A program made the position numbers and the translations under genes. From the NCBI RefSeq assembly GCF_003268675.1, contig NZ_CP029378.1, positions 5,704,001 to 5,768,000 on the forward strand: DNA of 64,000 nucleotides, in the 5' to 3' direction. The notes beneath the pieces are model-generated. The model was not told the origin of the DNA. It ran no database searches and was given only the letters and a program-made list of their open reading frames with translations. The DNA is from Streptomyces bacillaris (GTDB taxonomy: Bacteria; Actinomycetota; Actinomycetes; Streptomycetales; Streptomycetaceae). This document shows, in pieces, positions 33,386 to 42,660 of this stretch; positions within the stretch are counted from its first letter, which is position 1; each line of letters begins with the position of its first letter.

Positions 33386-34648
33386 TCACACGGACCGGAA
33401 CGCCAGCACCACGTTGTGCCCGCCGAACCCGAACGAGTTGTTGATCGCCGCGATCGGCCCCTCGGGCAGCGGCCGGGGCTCCCCGCGCACGATGTCCGCG
33501 TCGATCGCCTCGTCGAGGTCGTCCACGTTGAGGGTCGGCGGCGCGGTGCGGTGGTGCAGCGCGAGCACCGTCGCGACGGTCTCGATACCGCCCGCGCCAC
33601 CCAGCAGGTGACCCGTCATCGACTTCGTCGCCGAGATCGCGACATGGTCCAGGTCGTCGCCCAGTACCTTCCGCAGCGCCTTGATCTCCGCGATGTCACC
33701 CTGCGGCGTCGACGTGGCGTGCGCGTTGAGGTGGACCACCTCGGACGGCTTGAGGTCGCTGGTGTCCAGCAGGTTCTGCATGGCGGCGGCGATCCCGCGC
33801 CCGGTCGGCTCGGGCTGCGCGATGTGGTGGGAGTCGGCCGACAGGCCCTGGCCCAGCACCTCGCAGTAGACCTTGGCGCCGCGCTTGGCGGCGTGCTCGG
33901 CCGACTCCAGGATGACGACGCCCGCGCCCTCACCGAGGACGAAGCCGTCCCGGGCCGTGTCGTACGGGCGCGAGGCCTTCTCCGGCTCGTCGTTGCTCTT
34001 GGACATCGCCATCATGTTGGCGAAGGCCGCGATCGGCAGCGGGTGGATCGCCGCCTCGGTGCCGCCCGCCACGACCACGTCGGCCCGGCCGGTGCGGATC
34101 ATCTCGACGGCGTACCCGATGGCCTCGGCGCCGGACGCGCAGGCCGAGACCGGCGTGTGGACACCGGCCTGGGCGTTGACCTCCAGGCCGACGTTGGCCG
34201 CCGGGCCGTTGGGCATGAGCATGGGAACGGTGTGCGGGGAGACGCGGCGTACGCCCTTCTCCTTCAGCACGTCGTACTGGTCGAGCAGGGTGATCACGCC
34301 GCCGATGCCGGAGGCGATGACCGAGCCGAGCCGCTCGGGGGCGATGGACTCGTCCTCGCCGGCCTTGGCGGTGAAGCCCGCGTCCGCCCAGGCCTCGCGG
34401 GCCGCGATCAGCGCGAACTGCGCCGAGCGGTCCAGCTTGCGGGCGAGCGGGCGGGGGAGTACGTCGTTCGGGTCGACGGCCGCGAGGGCGGCGATCCGGA
34501 CGGGCAGTTCGGCGAAGCGCTCGCCTTCGAGAGGCTTGACGCCGGACCGGCCGGCCATCAGACCTTCCCAGGTCGATGCGGAGTCGCCACCCAGCGGAGT
34601 GGTTGCGCCGATACCGGTGACGACCACGGTGCGATTGGTCGAGTTCAC
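33386..34648 (-). CDS. fabF: 3-oxoacyl-[ACP] synthase II
   Basis: A 420-aa condensing enzyme for fatty-acid elongation, joining malonyl-ACP with acyl-ACP. The Cys-His-His triad is C170 (VSACASGAEA), H310 (LNAHATSTPQGD) and H347 (SMTGHLLGGAGG). GTG 34648 (VNSTNRTVVVTG) has GGAGAAG 8 bases upstream; the frame extends to 34711 without a site. Last gene of the fabD-fabH-acpP-fabF operon, 76 bases after acpP. Confidence 0.96.
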   Translation of the reverse strand: MNSTNRTVVVTGIGATTPLGGDSASTWEGLMAGRSGVKPLEGERFAELPVRIAALAAVDPNDVLPRPLARKLDRSAQFALIAAREAWADAGFTAKAGEDESIAPERLGSVIASGIGGVITLLDQYDVLKEKGVRRVSPHTVPMLMPNGPAANVGLEVNAQAGVHTPVSACASGAEAIGYAVEMIRTGRADVVVAGGTEAAIHPLPIAAFANMMAMSKSNDEPEKASRPYDTARDGFVLGEGAGVVILESAEHAAKRGAKVYCEVLGQGLSADSHHIAQPEPTGRGIAAAMQNLLDTSDLKPSEVVHLNAHATSTPQGDIAEIKALRKVLGDDLDHVAISATKSMTGHLLGGAGGIETVATVLALHHRTAPPTLNVDDLDEAIDADIVRGEPRPLPEGPIAAINNSFGFGGHNVVLAFRSV

Positions 34649-34724
34649 TGGAAAATCTTCTCCACGTGTAGAGGGTCGTGAATCAGCGGCGCCACCGCCG
34701 GGTGGCGACACAGCCGGGCTGGGA

Positions 34725-34973
34725 TCAGCCCTGGTGCTTCAGGATGTAGTCGGCAGCGTCGCCGACCGTCTTGAGGTTCTTGACGTCCTCGTCGGGGATC
34801 TTGACGTCGAAGCGCTCCTCGGCGGCGACGACGACCTCGACCATGGACAGCGAGTCGACGTCCAGGTCGTCGGTGAAGGACTTGTCCAGCTGGACGTCCT
34901 CGACCGGGATCCCGGCGATCTCGTTGACGATCTCGGCGAGACCGGCGACGATCTCTTCCTGCGTGGCGGCCAT
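34725..34973 (-). CDS. acpP: Acyl carrier protein
   Basis: An 82-aa acyl carrier protein of fatty-acid synthesis. The phosphopantetheine attachment serine is S41 in DLDVDSLSMVEVV. Acidic, helical, standard length. Within the fas operon between fabH (64 bases upstream) and fabF. It would also supply acyl chains to other pathways. Confidence 0.97.
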   Translation of the reverse strand: MAATQEEIVAGLAEIVNEIAGIPVEDVQLDKSFTDDLDVDSLSMVEVVVAAEERFDVKIPDEDVKNLKTVGDAADYILKHQG

Positions 34974-35037
34974 CTTGGCGCTCCTTCGGTGGGTTTATTC
35001 GGTGTTCGTACGCACGGACCGGAAGGTCCGGTGTTGC

Positions 35038-36069
35038 CTAGGGGAGGGTAACGACCGTCGCGGCGTAGACGAGACCCGCCCCGAAGCCGATGACGAGCGC
35101 GGTGTCGCCGCTCTTCGCCTGACCGGTCGCCAGGAGCCGCTCCATCGCGAGCGGGATCGAGGCGGCGGACGTGTTGCCGGTGGACTCGATGTCACGGGCG
35201 ACCGTGACGTGCTCCGGCAGCTTCAGGGTCTTCACCATCGAGTCGATGATCCGCATGTTGGCCTGGTGCGGGATGAAGACGTCCAGGTCCTCCGGGGCGA
35301 TCCCGGCCGCGTCCAGCGCCTGCTGGGCGACCTTCGCCATCTCGAAGACGGCCCAGCGGAAGACCGCCTGGCCCTCCTGGGTGATGGCCGGGAACTTGAT
35401 CTCGCCCTTGGAGTCGAGCGGCAGCTTGGAGACGTCACCGATGTGCAGGTCGTTCCAGGCCACCGTCTGCTTGATGGTCTCGGACTTGTCGCCCTCGGAG
35501 CCCCAGACGGTCGGGCCGATGGCCGGCTCCTGGGAGGGGCCGACGACGACCGCGCCCGCGCCGTCACCGAAGAGGAAGGCCGTCGCGCGGTCCTCCAGGT
35601 CGGTCAGGTCGCTGAGCCGCTCCACGCCGATGACGAGGACGTGCTCCGCCGAGCCCTCGACGATCATGCCCTTGGCGAGGGTGAGGCCGTAGCCGAAGCC
35701 CGCGCAGCCGGCCGAGATGTCGAAGGCGGCGGGCTTGCCCGCGCCGATCCTGTGCGCGATCTCGGTGGCGACGGCCGGGGTCTGCTTGAAGTGCGAGACG
35801 GTCGAGACGATGACCGCGCCGATCTGCTCGGGCGTGATGCCCGCGTCGGCGATGGCCTTGCCGGACGCCTCGATCGACATCGCGGCCACGGTCTCCTCGT
35901 CGGAGGCCCAGTGGCGGGTGACGATGCCGGAGCGGGAGCGGATCCACTCGTCGGAGGAGTCGATCTTCTCGAGGATCACCTCGTTCGGCACGACCCGGGT
36001 CGGGCGGTAGCCGCCGACCCCGAGGATGCGCGCGTACGGGGCGCCCTTGCTGGGCTTGATCTTCGACAT
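35038..36069 (-). CDS. fabH: 3-oxoacyl-[ACP] synthase III
   Basis: Starts fatty-acid chains by joining a branched or straight acyl-CoA with malonyl-ACP, so it sets the iso/anteiso profile of Streptomyces lipids. The catalytic triad is C122 (SAGCAGF), H268 (IPHQAN) and N299 (STGNTSAAS). At 343 aa with a short MSKIKPSKGAPYAR extension it matches streptomycete FabH. It follows fabD by 13 bases and is translated from ATG 36069 with GGAG upstream. Confidence 0.96.
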   Translation of the reverse strand: MSKIKPSKGAPYARILGVGGYRPTRVVPNEVILEKIDSSDEWIRSRSGIVTRHWASDEETVAAMSIEASGKAIADAGITPEQIGAVIVSTVSHFKQTPAVATEIAHRIGAGKPAAFDISAGCAGFGYGLTLAKGMIVEGSAEHVLVIGVERLSDLTDLEDRATAFLFGDGAGAVVVGPSQEPAIGPTVWGSEGDKSETIKQTVAWNDLHIGDVSKLPLDSKGEIKFPAITQEGQAVFRWAVFEMAKVAQQALDAAGIAPEDLDVFIPHQANMRIIDSMVKTLKLPEHVTVARDIESTGNTSAASIPLAMERLLATGQAKSGDTALVIGFGAGLVYAATVVTLP

Positions 36070-36082
36070 GCTCTCGGGCTCC

Positions 36083-37000
36083 TTAGGCGCCTGCGTGCTC
36101 GGAGATGAGCGCGCGGGCCGCGTCGAGGTCGTCGGGTGTCTTGAGCGCGAGCGTCTGAACGCCGGGCAGGGCCCGCTTGGCGAGCCCGGTGAGGGTCCCG
36201 CCGGGGCTCAGCTCGACCAGCGCGGTGACGCCGAGCTTCTGGAAGGTCTCCATGCACAGGTCCCAGCGGACCGGGTTGGCGACCTGGCCGACCAGCCGGG
36301 CGACGACCTCGGTGCCGGTGGCGACGGTGTGGCCGTCGGCGTTGGACACGTACTTCACGGTCGGATCGGTGACCGTGAGGTCCCCGACGGCCGCGCGCAG
36401 CTTCTCCACGGCCGGGGCCATGTGGTGCGTGTGGAACGCGCCGGCCACCTTCAGCGCGACGACCCGGCGCACGCCCTCGGGCTTGTCGGCCTCCAGGGCG
36501 GCGAGCTGGGCCGCGGTGCCGGCGGCGACGATCTGGCCGCCCCCGTTGACGTTGGCGGGGGTGAGGCCGAGCTTCTCCAGGTGCGGGACCGTGACGGCGG
36601 GGTCGCCGCCGAGCAGGGCCGCCATACCGGTCTCGGTGACCGCGGCGGCCTCGGCCATGCCGAGCCCCCGGGTGCGGACGAAGCGGAGCGCCGCCTCGTC
36701 GTCGAAGACGTCGGCGATCGCCGCGGCGGTGATCTCACCGACGCTGTGACCTGCGACGACGTCAGGGGAAGCGGCGTCCAGGGCGGTCGCCGAGAGCAGT
36801 CCGGCGGCGACCAGGAGCGGCTGGGCCACGGCCGTGTCGCGGATCGCGTCCGCGTCGGCCTGCGTGCCGTAGTGGGCAAGGTCGAGCCCGATGGCGTCGG
36901 ACCAGGCCGCGATGCGGTCGGCGGCACCGGGGAGGTCGAGCCAGGGAGTCAGGAAGCCGGGCGTCTGAGCGCCTTGGCCGGGAGCGACGAGTACGAGCAC
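36083..37000 (-). CDS. fabD: Malonyl-CoA:ACP transacylase
   Basis: Moves malonyl from CoA to ACP for fatty-acid (and often polyketide) synthesis. The nucleophile is S86 in GHSVGEI and the His is H190 in AGAFHTHHM; the GQGAQTPG loop is near the N-terminus. GTG 37000 gives the VLVLVAPGQGAQ start known for streptomycete FabD; a GTG two codons upstream is also possible. First gene of the fas operon, 89 bases downstream of the fasR stop, with a palindrome between them. Confidence 0.95.
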   Translation of the reverse strand: MLVLVAPGQGAQTPGFLTPWLDLPGAADRIAAWSDAIGLDLAHYGTQADADAIRDTAVAQPLLVAAGLLSATALDAASPDVVAGHSVGEITAAAIADVFDDEAALRFVRTRGLGMAEAAAVTETGMAALLGGDPAVTVPHLEKLGLTPANVNGGGQIVAAGTAAQLAALEADKPEGVRRVVALKVAGAFHTHHMAPAVEKLRAAVGDLTVTDPTVKYVSNADGHTVATGTEVVARLVGQVANPVRWDLCMETFQKLGVTALVELSPGGTLTGLAKRALPGVQTLALKTPDDLDAARALISEHAGA

Positions 37001-37068
37001 CCTCACACTCTCTCTTGTGGACGGCTCCGGCCGCCCGTGGGGACAGGGACGAAGAACCGTCAGGGGAA

Positions 37069-37085
37069 TTGTTGGAGTCCAACAA
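37069..37085. promoter_or_regulatory. Perfect palindrome in the fasR-fabD gap, candidate FasR site
   Basis: TTGTTGGA, one base, TCCAACAA: an 8-bp perfect inverted repeat, ending 5 bases past the fasR stop and 68 bases upstream of fabD. FasR is known to activate this operon in S. coelicolor by binding upstream of fabD. I do not recall the exact site there, so identity with it is inference. Confidence 0.55.
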
Positions 37086-37089
37086 AAGT

Positions 37090-38289
37090 CTAGGACTGCT
37101 GATCCGCCGCGGCCAAGCGCCCCAGAATCAGGGCGATCCGCAGGGTGAACGCGGAGCGGACATCGGAGGGTGACCATCCGGTGACGTCGGTCACACGTCG
37201 CAGCCGGTAGCGCACGGTGTTGGGATGCACGAAAAGCATCCGCGCCGCCCCCTCCAGACTGCTCGCCTGCTCCAGATAGACACTCAGCGTCTCCAGCAGC
37301 GCGGAGCCGGCTTCCTCCAGCGGTCTGTAGATCTCCTCCACCAACTGCTCCCGCGCCGCCGGGTCCCCGGCCATCGCGCGCTCCGGCAGGAGATCGTCCG
37401 CAAGCACCGGGCGCGGCGCGTCCTGCCACGCCAGGCACGCCTTGAGCCCGGCGGCCGCCGCCTGCGCGGACCGGGTGGCGGCCAGCAGGTCCGGCACGAC
37501 GGGTCCGGCGACCACCGGCCCGGCCGCGTACGGCCCGATCAGGCCCTTCGCCACCTGGAGCGGGTTGTCGCTGCCGCCCGCGATGACGACGAGCCGGTTG
37601 CCGAGCACCCCGGTGAGGACCTGGAGCTTGGCGTGGCGGGCGGCCCGCCGGATCGCCTCCACGGTCAGCTCGCTGTCCCCGTCGGGCGCGGTGCCGAGGA
37701 TGACGCAGACGTGCTCGGGCGAGTTCCAGCCGAGCGCGGCGGCCCGGGAGACCGCCCCCTCGTCCGCCTCGCCGGAGAGCACCGCGTTCACCACCAGCGA
37801 CTCCAGCCGCGCGTCCCAGGCGCCCCGGGCCTCGGCGGCCTGGGCGTAGACCTGGGCGGTGGCGAAGGCGATCTCCCGCGCGTAGACGAGCAGCGCCTCC
37901 CGCAGCACCGACTCGTCGCCCGGCGCCGCCACCTCCTCGATCGCGGCCTCCATGACCTCGATCGTCGTCCGCACCATCTCGACGGTCTGCCGCAGCGTGA
38001 TCGCTCGTGTCAGCTCACGCGGGGCCGTGCCGAACACATCGGTGGAGATGGCCTGCGGGGTCTCCGGATGCCGGAACCACTCGGTGAACGCCGCGATACC
38101 GGCCTGGGCGACCAGGCCGATCCAGGACCGGTTCTCCGGGGGCATCGCCCGGTACCACGGCAGCGATTCGTCCATACGGGCAATCGCGTTCGCGGCCAGT
38201 CGGCCGGAGGACTGCTCCAGCCGTTTCAGGGTCGCGGCATGCAGGTGGGCGTCGTGGGCGGCGGGCTGCTCAGGATCGGGTCGGGGCAC
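37090..38289 (-). CDS. fasR: PucR-family regulator FasR, activator of the fatty-acid operon
   Basis: A 399-aa regulator with a central GGDEF-like/CdaR domain and a C-terminal PucR helix-turn-helix (LEGAARMLFVHPNTVRYRLR, then RVTDVTGWSPSDVRSAFTL). Orthologues immediately upstream of fabD activate the fabDHPF operon in S. coelicolor. GTG 38289 is the start, with no good ribosome site; CAATCT at -13 to -8 could be a leaderless -10. Same strand as fabD. Confidence 0.93.
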   Translation of the reverse strand: MPRPDPEQPAAHDAHLHAATLKRLEQSSGRLAANAIARMDESLPWYRAMPPENRSWIGLVAQAGIAAFTEWFRHPETPQAISTDVFGTAPRELTRAITLRQTVEMVRTTIEVMEAAIEEVAAPGDESVLREALLVYAREIAFATAQVYAQAAEARGAWDARLESLVVNAVLSGEADEGAVSRAAALGWNSPEHVCVILGTAPDGDSELTVEAIRRAARHAKLQVLTGVLGNRLVVIAGGSDNPLQVAKGLIGPYAAGPVVAGPVVPDLLAATRSAQAAAAGLKACLAWQDAPRPVLADDLLPERAMAGDPAAREQLVEEIYRPLEEAGSALLETLSVYLEQASSLEGAARMLFVHPNTVRYRLRRVTDVTGWSPSDVRSAFTLRIALILGRLAAADQQS

Positions 38290-38371
38290 GAGGACAAGAT
38301 TGCCTTATCGGGCCGGTGGATCGGTGGGGCGGGGCGACGGTCCGCCGTACCGGTGGGTACGGGACCGCCCG

Positions 38372-38511
38372 GACCAGCGGCCTTCGCCTCTGGACGGGAC
38401 CACCGTGTCACCGCCCGGACCAGCGGCCTCCGTCCCTGGACGGGGGCCATCGCGTGACTGTGCAGACCGGCGGCCTTCGCCTCTGGACGGGGCCACCGCA
38501 TGACCGCTCGC
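38372..38511. repeat. 46-47-bp tandem repeat, 3 imperfect copies
   Basis: Units at 38372-38417, 38418-38464 and 38465-38511, each opening GACC(A/G)GCGGCCT and containing CTGGACGGG. They fill most of the 239-bp divergent gap between fasR and the pirin gene and end just before the pirin -10 box. Unit divergence is about 20 percent, so the array is not recent. Confidence 0.75.
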
Positions 38512-38516
38512 CCGGC

Positions 38517-38522
38517 TACCGT
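38517..38522 (+). promoter_or_regulatory. Leaderless-type -10 box (TACCGT) before pirin gene
   Basis: TACCGT ends 6 bases before GTG 38529 and no ribosome site is present. It directly follows the tandem repeats. Confidence 0.5.
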
Positions 38523-38528
38523 GGCCGG

Positions 38529-39197
38529 GTGATTTCCGTACACAGGTCCGAGGACCGCTACCGGGGCGGCGAGCCGGACGCCGGCATCGAGACCCGGCAC
38601 GCCCTCTCCTTCGGCTCCTTCTACGACCCCGACAACCTGCGCTTCGGCCCGATCCTGGCCTGCAACGAGGAGCGCCTCGCCCCCGGCGCGGGCTTCGACG
38701 AACATCCGCACAGCCATACGGAGATCGTCACCTGGGTGGTCGAGGGCGAGCTGACCCACCGAGATTCGACCGGCCGCTCCACCGTCGTACGGGCCGGAGA
38801 CCTCGCCCACCTGAGCGCCGCCGCCGGAGTCCGCCACGTCGAACGCAACGACGGCGACACCCCGTTGACCTTTCTCCAGATGTGGCTGGCCCCCCTGGAG
38901 TCCGGCGGCACCCCCTCGTACACGGTCACCCCCGGCCTCGCGGACCCGGCCGCCTCGTACGCCCTGCCCGCCTCCGGTGCGGTGCTGCACGTACGGCGGC
39001 TGACGGAGGGCGAGCGCACCGCCCTGCCGGACGCGGCGCGCCTGTATGTGCATGTGGTGCGGGGCCGAGTCGCCCTGGAAGGTGAGGAGTTGGGACCCGG
39101 TGACGCGGCCCGGGCAGTCGGTGCCGAGGGACTGGAGGCGTTCGCGGTGGAGGGGGCGGGGGCGGCGGAGCTGCTGGTGTGGGAGCTGGCGGGGTGA
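38529..39197 (+). CDS. Pirin-family cupin protein
   Basis: A 222-aa bicupin of the pirin/YhhW group. The metal-binding first cupin shows FDEHPHSHTEIVTWVVEGEL with the His cluster and a later Glu; the second cupin is degenerate. YhhW members degrade flavonols (quercetinase) while others act as redox sensors. GTG 38529 is chosen because it gives VISVHRSEDRY, the usual start. Longer frames read through the tandem repeats and are not believable. A long hairpin follows the gene. Confidence 0.88.
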   Translation: MISVHRSEDRYRGGEPDAGIETRHALSFGSFYDPDNLRFGPILACNEERLAPGAGFDEHPHSHTEIVTWVVEGELTHRDSTGRSTVVRAGDLAHLSAAAGVRHVERNDGDTPLTFLQMWLAPLESGGTPSYTVTPGLADPAASYALPASGAVLHVRRLTEGERTALPDAARLYVHVVRGRVALEGEELGPGDAARAVGAEGLEAFAVEGAGAAELLVWELAG

Positions 39198-39231
39198 GCG
39201 GCGCTTCCGCCGGGGCCGGCCCCTGACGGGA

Positions 39232-39282
39232 CCCGCCCCGGCGGTCGTGGCCCGGTGTCGGGGTCACGACCGCCGGGGCGGG
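39232..39282. terminator. Long bidirectional hairpin between pirin and asnB
   Basis: Perfect 18-bp stem (39232-39249 with 39265-39282) and a 15-base loop, between convergent genes. It marks the boundary between core and accessory DNA. Confidence 0.8.
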
Positions 39283-39317
39283 CCGAGCGAGCGGGATGCG
39301 CGGTTCGACGGTTCGCG

Positions 39318-41152
39318 TCAGAGCACGACGTCGACGTCGTAGGTGCGCAGCCAGTCGTCGAGTTGCAGGGTGGTCTCCAGGGCCGCCCGGCTCATGCCGT
39401 CCTCCAGCGCCGCCGCCCCTGGTTGCGTACCCGCGCTTCCGTGGCGGGTGACAGGAGCGGGGCGAGCGGGCTCGATCCGTCGAGGATCATCGCCGCCAGG
39501 CGCTCGCGGAGTGTCCGGTTGTAGGCGTCCGCCCTGATGGAGGGGTAGGGCGTCTTGATGCGCTGGGCGACCGCCTCGGGCAGCAGGTCCTTCATCGCCG
39601 CCCGCAGCAGGCTCTTCTCCCGGCCGTCGAAGCTCTTCATCGCCCAGGGCACGTTGAAGGTGTACTCGACGAGGCGGTGGTCCGCGAAGGGCACCCGGAC
39701 CTCCAGACCGCAGGCCATGCTCATGCGGTCCTTGCGGTCGAACAGCACCTGGGCGTGGCGGGTGAGGGCGAGGTAGGTGACCTCCCGGTAGCGGGCCTCG
39801 GTGGGGTCGGCGATGCGGTCGCCCGCGGAGATCTCGGCCACCGCCGCGCTGTGGCAGTCGCGCTCGTAGGTGTCCAGGTCCAGCTTGGCGAGCAGGTCCG
39901 GAGTGAAGACGACGTCGTTGCCCTGGTAGTTCCCGCGCCCCTCGTACACCCAGGGGAACGTGGAGGAGAGCACCACGTCCTCCTGGCGCTGCCAGCGGTA
40001 GCCGCCGAACACCTCGTCGCCGCACTCCCCGGAGAGCGCCACCGTCGAGTGCTGCCGGACGATGCCGAACAGCAGGTGCAGGGAGGCGTGTTCGTCGCCC
40101 TTCGCGATCGGGAGGTCGTAGGCCTTCAGGACGGAGGACCGCAGGGCCGGGTCGAGCAGGTCGGGCGCCCGCAGAGGCAACTCGCTGTGGAGGGAGCCGA
40201 CGTGCTCGGCCAGCAGCCGGGCGTAGATGTGGTCCTCGTTGGCCCCTTCGCCGGCCGTTCCGTCCAGGTCCGGGTCGCTCACCGAGCAGGACCGGATACG
40301 CCCCTGGCCCTTGGCGCGGCTCACCTGGGCGGCGAGTGCGGTCAGGGAGCTGGAGTCGAGTCCGCCCGAGAGCAGGGTGCACAGCGGTACGTCGGAGACC
40401 ATCTGCTGCTCCACGACCGATTCGAGCAGCTCGCGCACCGTGTGGATGGTCCGCTCCAGCGAGTCGGTGTGCTCGGCGACCTCCAGCTGCCAGTACCGGT
40501 CCTCGGTGAGGCCCGCCCGGTTGACGCGCACGGTGCAGCCGGCCGGGACCTCCCGCATACCGCGGAAGATCGCGTGGCCGGGGACCTTGGCCACCGAGAG
40601 GATGTCCCGCAGCCCTTCGGCGTCCAGGACGGCCTTGAAGGCGGGGTGGGCGAGGATGGCCTTGGGCTCGGAACCGAAGAGCACACCGGACGGGGTCTCC
40701 GCGTAGTACAGCGGCTTCACGCCCATCCGGTCCCGGACGAGCAGCAGCTCCTCCTTGTCCTGGTCCCAGACCGCGAAGGCGTAGATGCCTTCGAGCCGGG
40801 TGGCCAGCGCGGGACCCCACTGGAGGTAGGCCCGCAGGACGACCTCGGTGTCGCTGCGCGTGGTGAAGCTGTGCCCCAGGGAGACCAACTGGGAGCGGAG
40901 TTCCTGGAAGTTGTAGGTCTCGCCGCTGTAGGTGAGCGCGGCGCGCGAGCCCGGCGTCTCACCCGACGTCATCGGCTGGCAGCCGCCCTCCAGGTCGATG
41001 ACGGAGAGGCGCCGGTGGCCCAGGGCGACGTGGTCCGCGATCCAGACGCCTTCCGCGTCCGGGCCCCGGCGGGCCATCGTGTCCGTCATGGCCCGCGCGA
41101 CGTCCCGGTCCACGGGGCGCGCGAAGTCGACCCACCCTGCAATACCGCACAT
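39318..41152 (-). CDS. AsnB-type glutamine-dependent amidotransferase, frameshifted near 3' end as sequenced
   Basis: Asparagine-synthetase-like enzyme: N-terminal glutaminase (Cys2 nucleophile, MCGIAGWVDFARPVDR; YSGETYNFQELR) and C-terminal ATP-PPi synthase domain (CTLLSGGLDSSSLTAL; SGECGDEVFGGYRW). It transfers ammonia from glutamine to an activated carboxylate. The frame from ATG 41152 stops early at 39392 (586 aa). Adding one base to the four-base G run at 39416-39419 (C on the plus strand) restores 611 aa ending LDDWLRTYDVDVVL, a normal family end. AGGAG lies 8 bases before the start. Last gene of the accessory operon. Beside a nucleotide-sugar dehydrogenase it may amidate a uronic acid, like WbpS-type enzymes, rather than make asparagine. 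Confidence 0.88.
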
Positions 41153-41246
41153 TCGAAGAACTCCTGAAATTGACGGGGGTGTTATAGGTGAAGACGGGGG
41201 TCCTACAGGTGAAAAGGAGCGGGGGCGGCACCGGGGCCGCCCGCGG

Positions 41247-42506
41247 CTACAGCCGTACGACGTGCGACTGCGGGCGCGCCGACCCCCGGGTGTCGAGCAG
41301 CAGCCGGGCCCGGCTCTCGATCGCCGCCAGGTCGTACGCCGAGTGCCGCTGGAGCAGGACGGAGATGTCCGCATCGCCCAGCGCGCCGTCCAGGTCCGTG
41401 ACGGCGCGGACCGGCGTGCCGTCCACCTCCCAGCTCGGCACATGCGGGTCGTGGTAGACGACCTCCGCACCGAGCGTGCGCAGCCTGCGGACCACATCAC
41501 GGGCCGAGGTCTCCCGCTGATCGGCGATGTCCGCCTTGTAGGTGACGCCGAGCAGCAGGACCTGTGCCCCGCTCAGCGTGGTGCCGCTGTGGTCCAGGAG
41601 CTGCTGCGCCCGCTCGACGACGTACCGGGGCATCCGGGCGTTGATCTCCTGGGCGAGTTCGACCATCCGGAAGGGGTAGCCGAGCGTACGGACCTTGTGC
41701 GCGAGGTAGTTGGGGTCGATCGGGATGCAGTGGCCGCCCACCCCCGGGCCGGGCCGGAACGCCTGGTAGCCGAACGGCTTGGTGGCCGCGCAGGAGATGG
41801 CGTCCCACAGGTCGATGCCCAGTTCGTGGGAGAAGATCGCCATCTCGTTGACCAGGGCGATGTTGACGTGCCGGTAGGTGTTCTCGATCAGCTTCGCCAT
41901 CTCGGCCTCGCGGGTGCCCGAGGCCTGGACGACCTGGTCGACGAGCTTCCCGTAGAAGGCCGCCGCGGTCGTGGTGCAGTCCTGTGTGTAACCGCCCACG
42001 ACCTTCGGGGTGTTGCGGATGCCGTAGATCTTGTTGCCGGGGTCCACCCGCTCCGGCGAGAACGCCAGGTGGAAGTCGGTGCCCGCGCTGAGCCCGGAAC
42101 GCTCCAGGATGGGCAGGACGATCTCTTCGGTGGTGCCCGGGTACGTGGTCGACTCCAGGACCACCAGCGTGCCGCGCGTCAGATGCCGGCTGATCATGGC
42201 GCAGGCGCTCTCGACCATGACCAGGTCCGGTCCGCCGTGCTCCGCCAGCGGGGTGGGCACACAGATCACCACGGTGTCCGTCTCCGCGATGACGCTCTCG
42301 TCCGTCGTGGCCGTGAACCCCTGGGCCCGCAGATCGGCCACGGTGGCGTCGTCGATGTCGTCCACATGGGAGACACCGTCGTTGAGCCGGGCGACGGTGG
42401 CGGCGTCACGGTCGAGGCCGACGACGCTCAGGCCGGAGCGGCCGGCCTCTACGGCGAGGGGCAGGCCTACGTAGCCGAGGCCTATGACAACCAGGTCACT
42501 GCGCAC
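41247..42506 (-). CDS. Nucleotide-sugar 6-dehydrogenase (UDP-ManNAcA/GlcA dehydrogenase type)
   Basis: A 419-aa NAD-dependent enzyme oxidising the C6 hydroxyl of a UDP-sugar to a uronate in two steps. The N-terminal Rossmann motif is VIGLGYVGLPLAVEAG and the catalytic Cys lies in GVGGHCIPIDPNYLAH. The substrate domain between contains LIENTYRHVNIALVNEMAI, and the C-terminal domain follows (LLGVTYKADIADQRETSA). The sequence is closest to WecC/VipA-like enzymes acting on N-acetylated sugars, by general appearance. GTG 42506 has AAAGG 8 bases upstream. Mid-operon, 94 bases before asnB. Confidence 0.9.
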   Translation of the reverse strand: MRSDLVVIGLGYVGLPLAVEAGRSGLSVVGLDRDAATVARLNDGVSHVDDIDDATVADLRAQGFTATTDESVIAETDTVVICVPTPLAEHGGPDLVMVESACAMISRHLTRGTLVVLESTTYPGTTEEIVLPILERSGLSAGTDFHLAFSPERVDPGNKIYGIRNTPKVVGGYTQDCTTTAAAFYGKLVDQVVQASGTREAEMAKLIENTYRHVNIALVNEMAIFSHELGIDLWDAISCAATKPFGYQAFRPGPGVGGHCIPIDPNYLAHKVRTLGYPFRMVELAQEINARMPRYVVERAQQLLDHSGTTLSGAQVLLLGVTYKADIADQRETSARDVVRRLRTLGAEVVYHDPHVPSWEVDGTPVRAVTDLDGALGDADISVLLQRHSAYDLAAIESRARLLLDTRGSARPQSHVVRL

Positions 42507-42551
42507 AGTGCTGCCTTTCGAAAAGGTGGGACGTACGGAGAACGGGAGTGG

Positions 42552-42626
42552 CGAGGTACGGGGAGGTGACGGCGTACGGGGAAGAGATGACGGAGTACGG
42601 GGAGGCGACGGCGTACGGGGAAGCGG
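42552..42626. repeat. 18-21-bp tandem repeat, 4 copies, inside the accessory operon
   Basis: Four units (42552-42569, 42570-42590, 42591-42608, 42609-42626) sharing the core GTACGGGGA(A/G)G, in the 154-bp gap between the MFS stop and the dehydrogenase start. In the minus-strand transcript they read as repeated CCCCGTAC blocks. Confidence 0.75.
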
Positions 42627-42660
42627 GGCGGCCGGTCCGGGCTGCGGCCGCCGCCGCGGG

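Noticed and set aside
38316..38528. N-terminal extension of the pirin protein read through the tandem repeats
   Set aside because: The extension is repeat translation without ribosome site, and the leaderless -10 box places the start at 38529.
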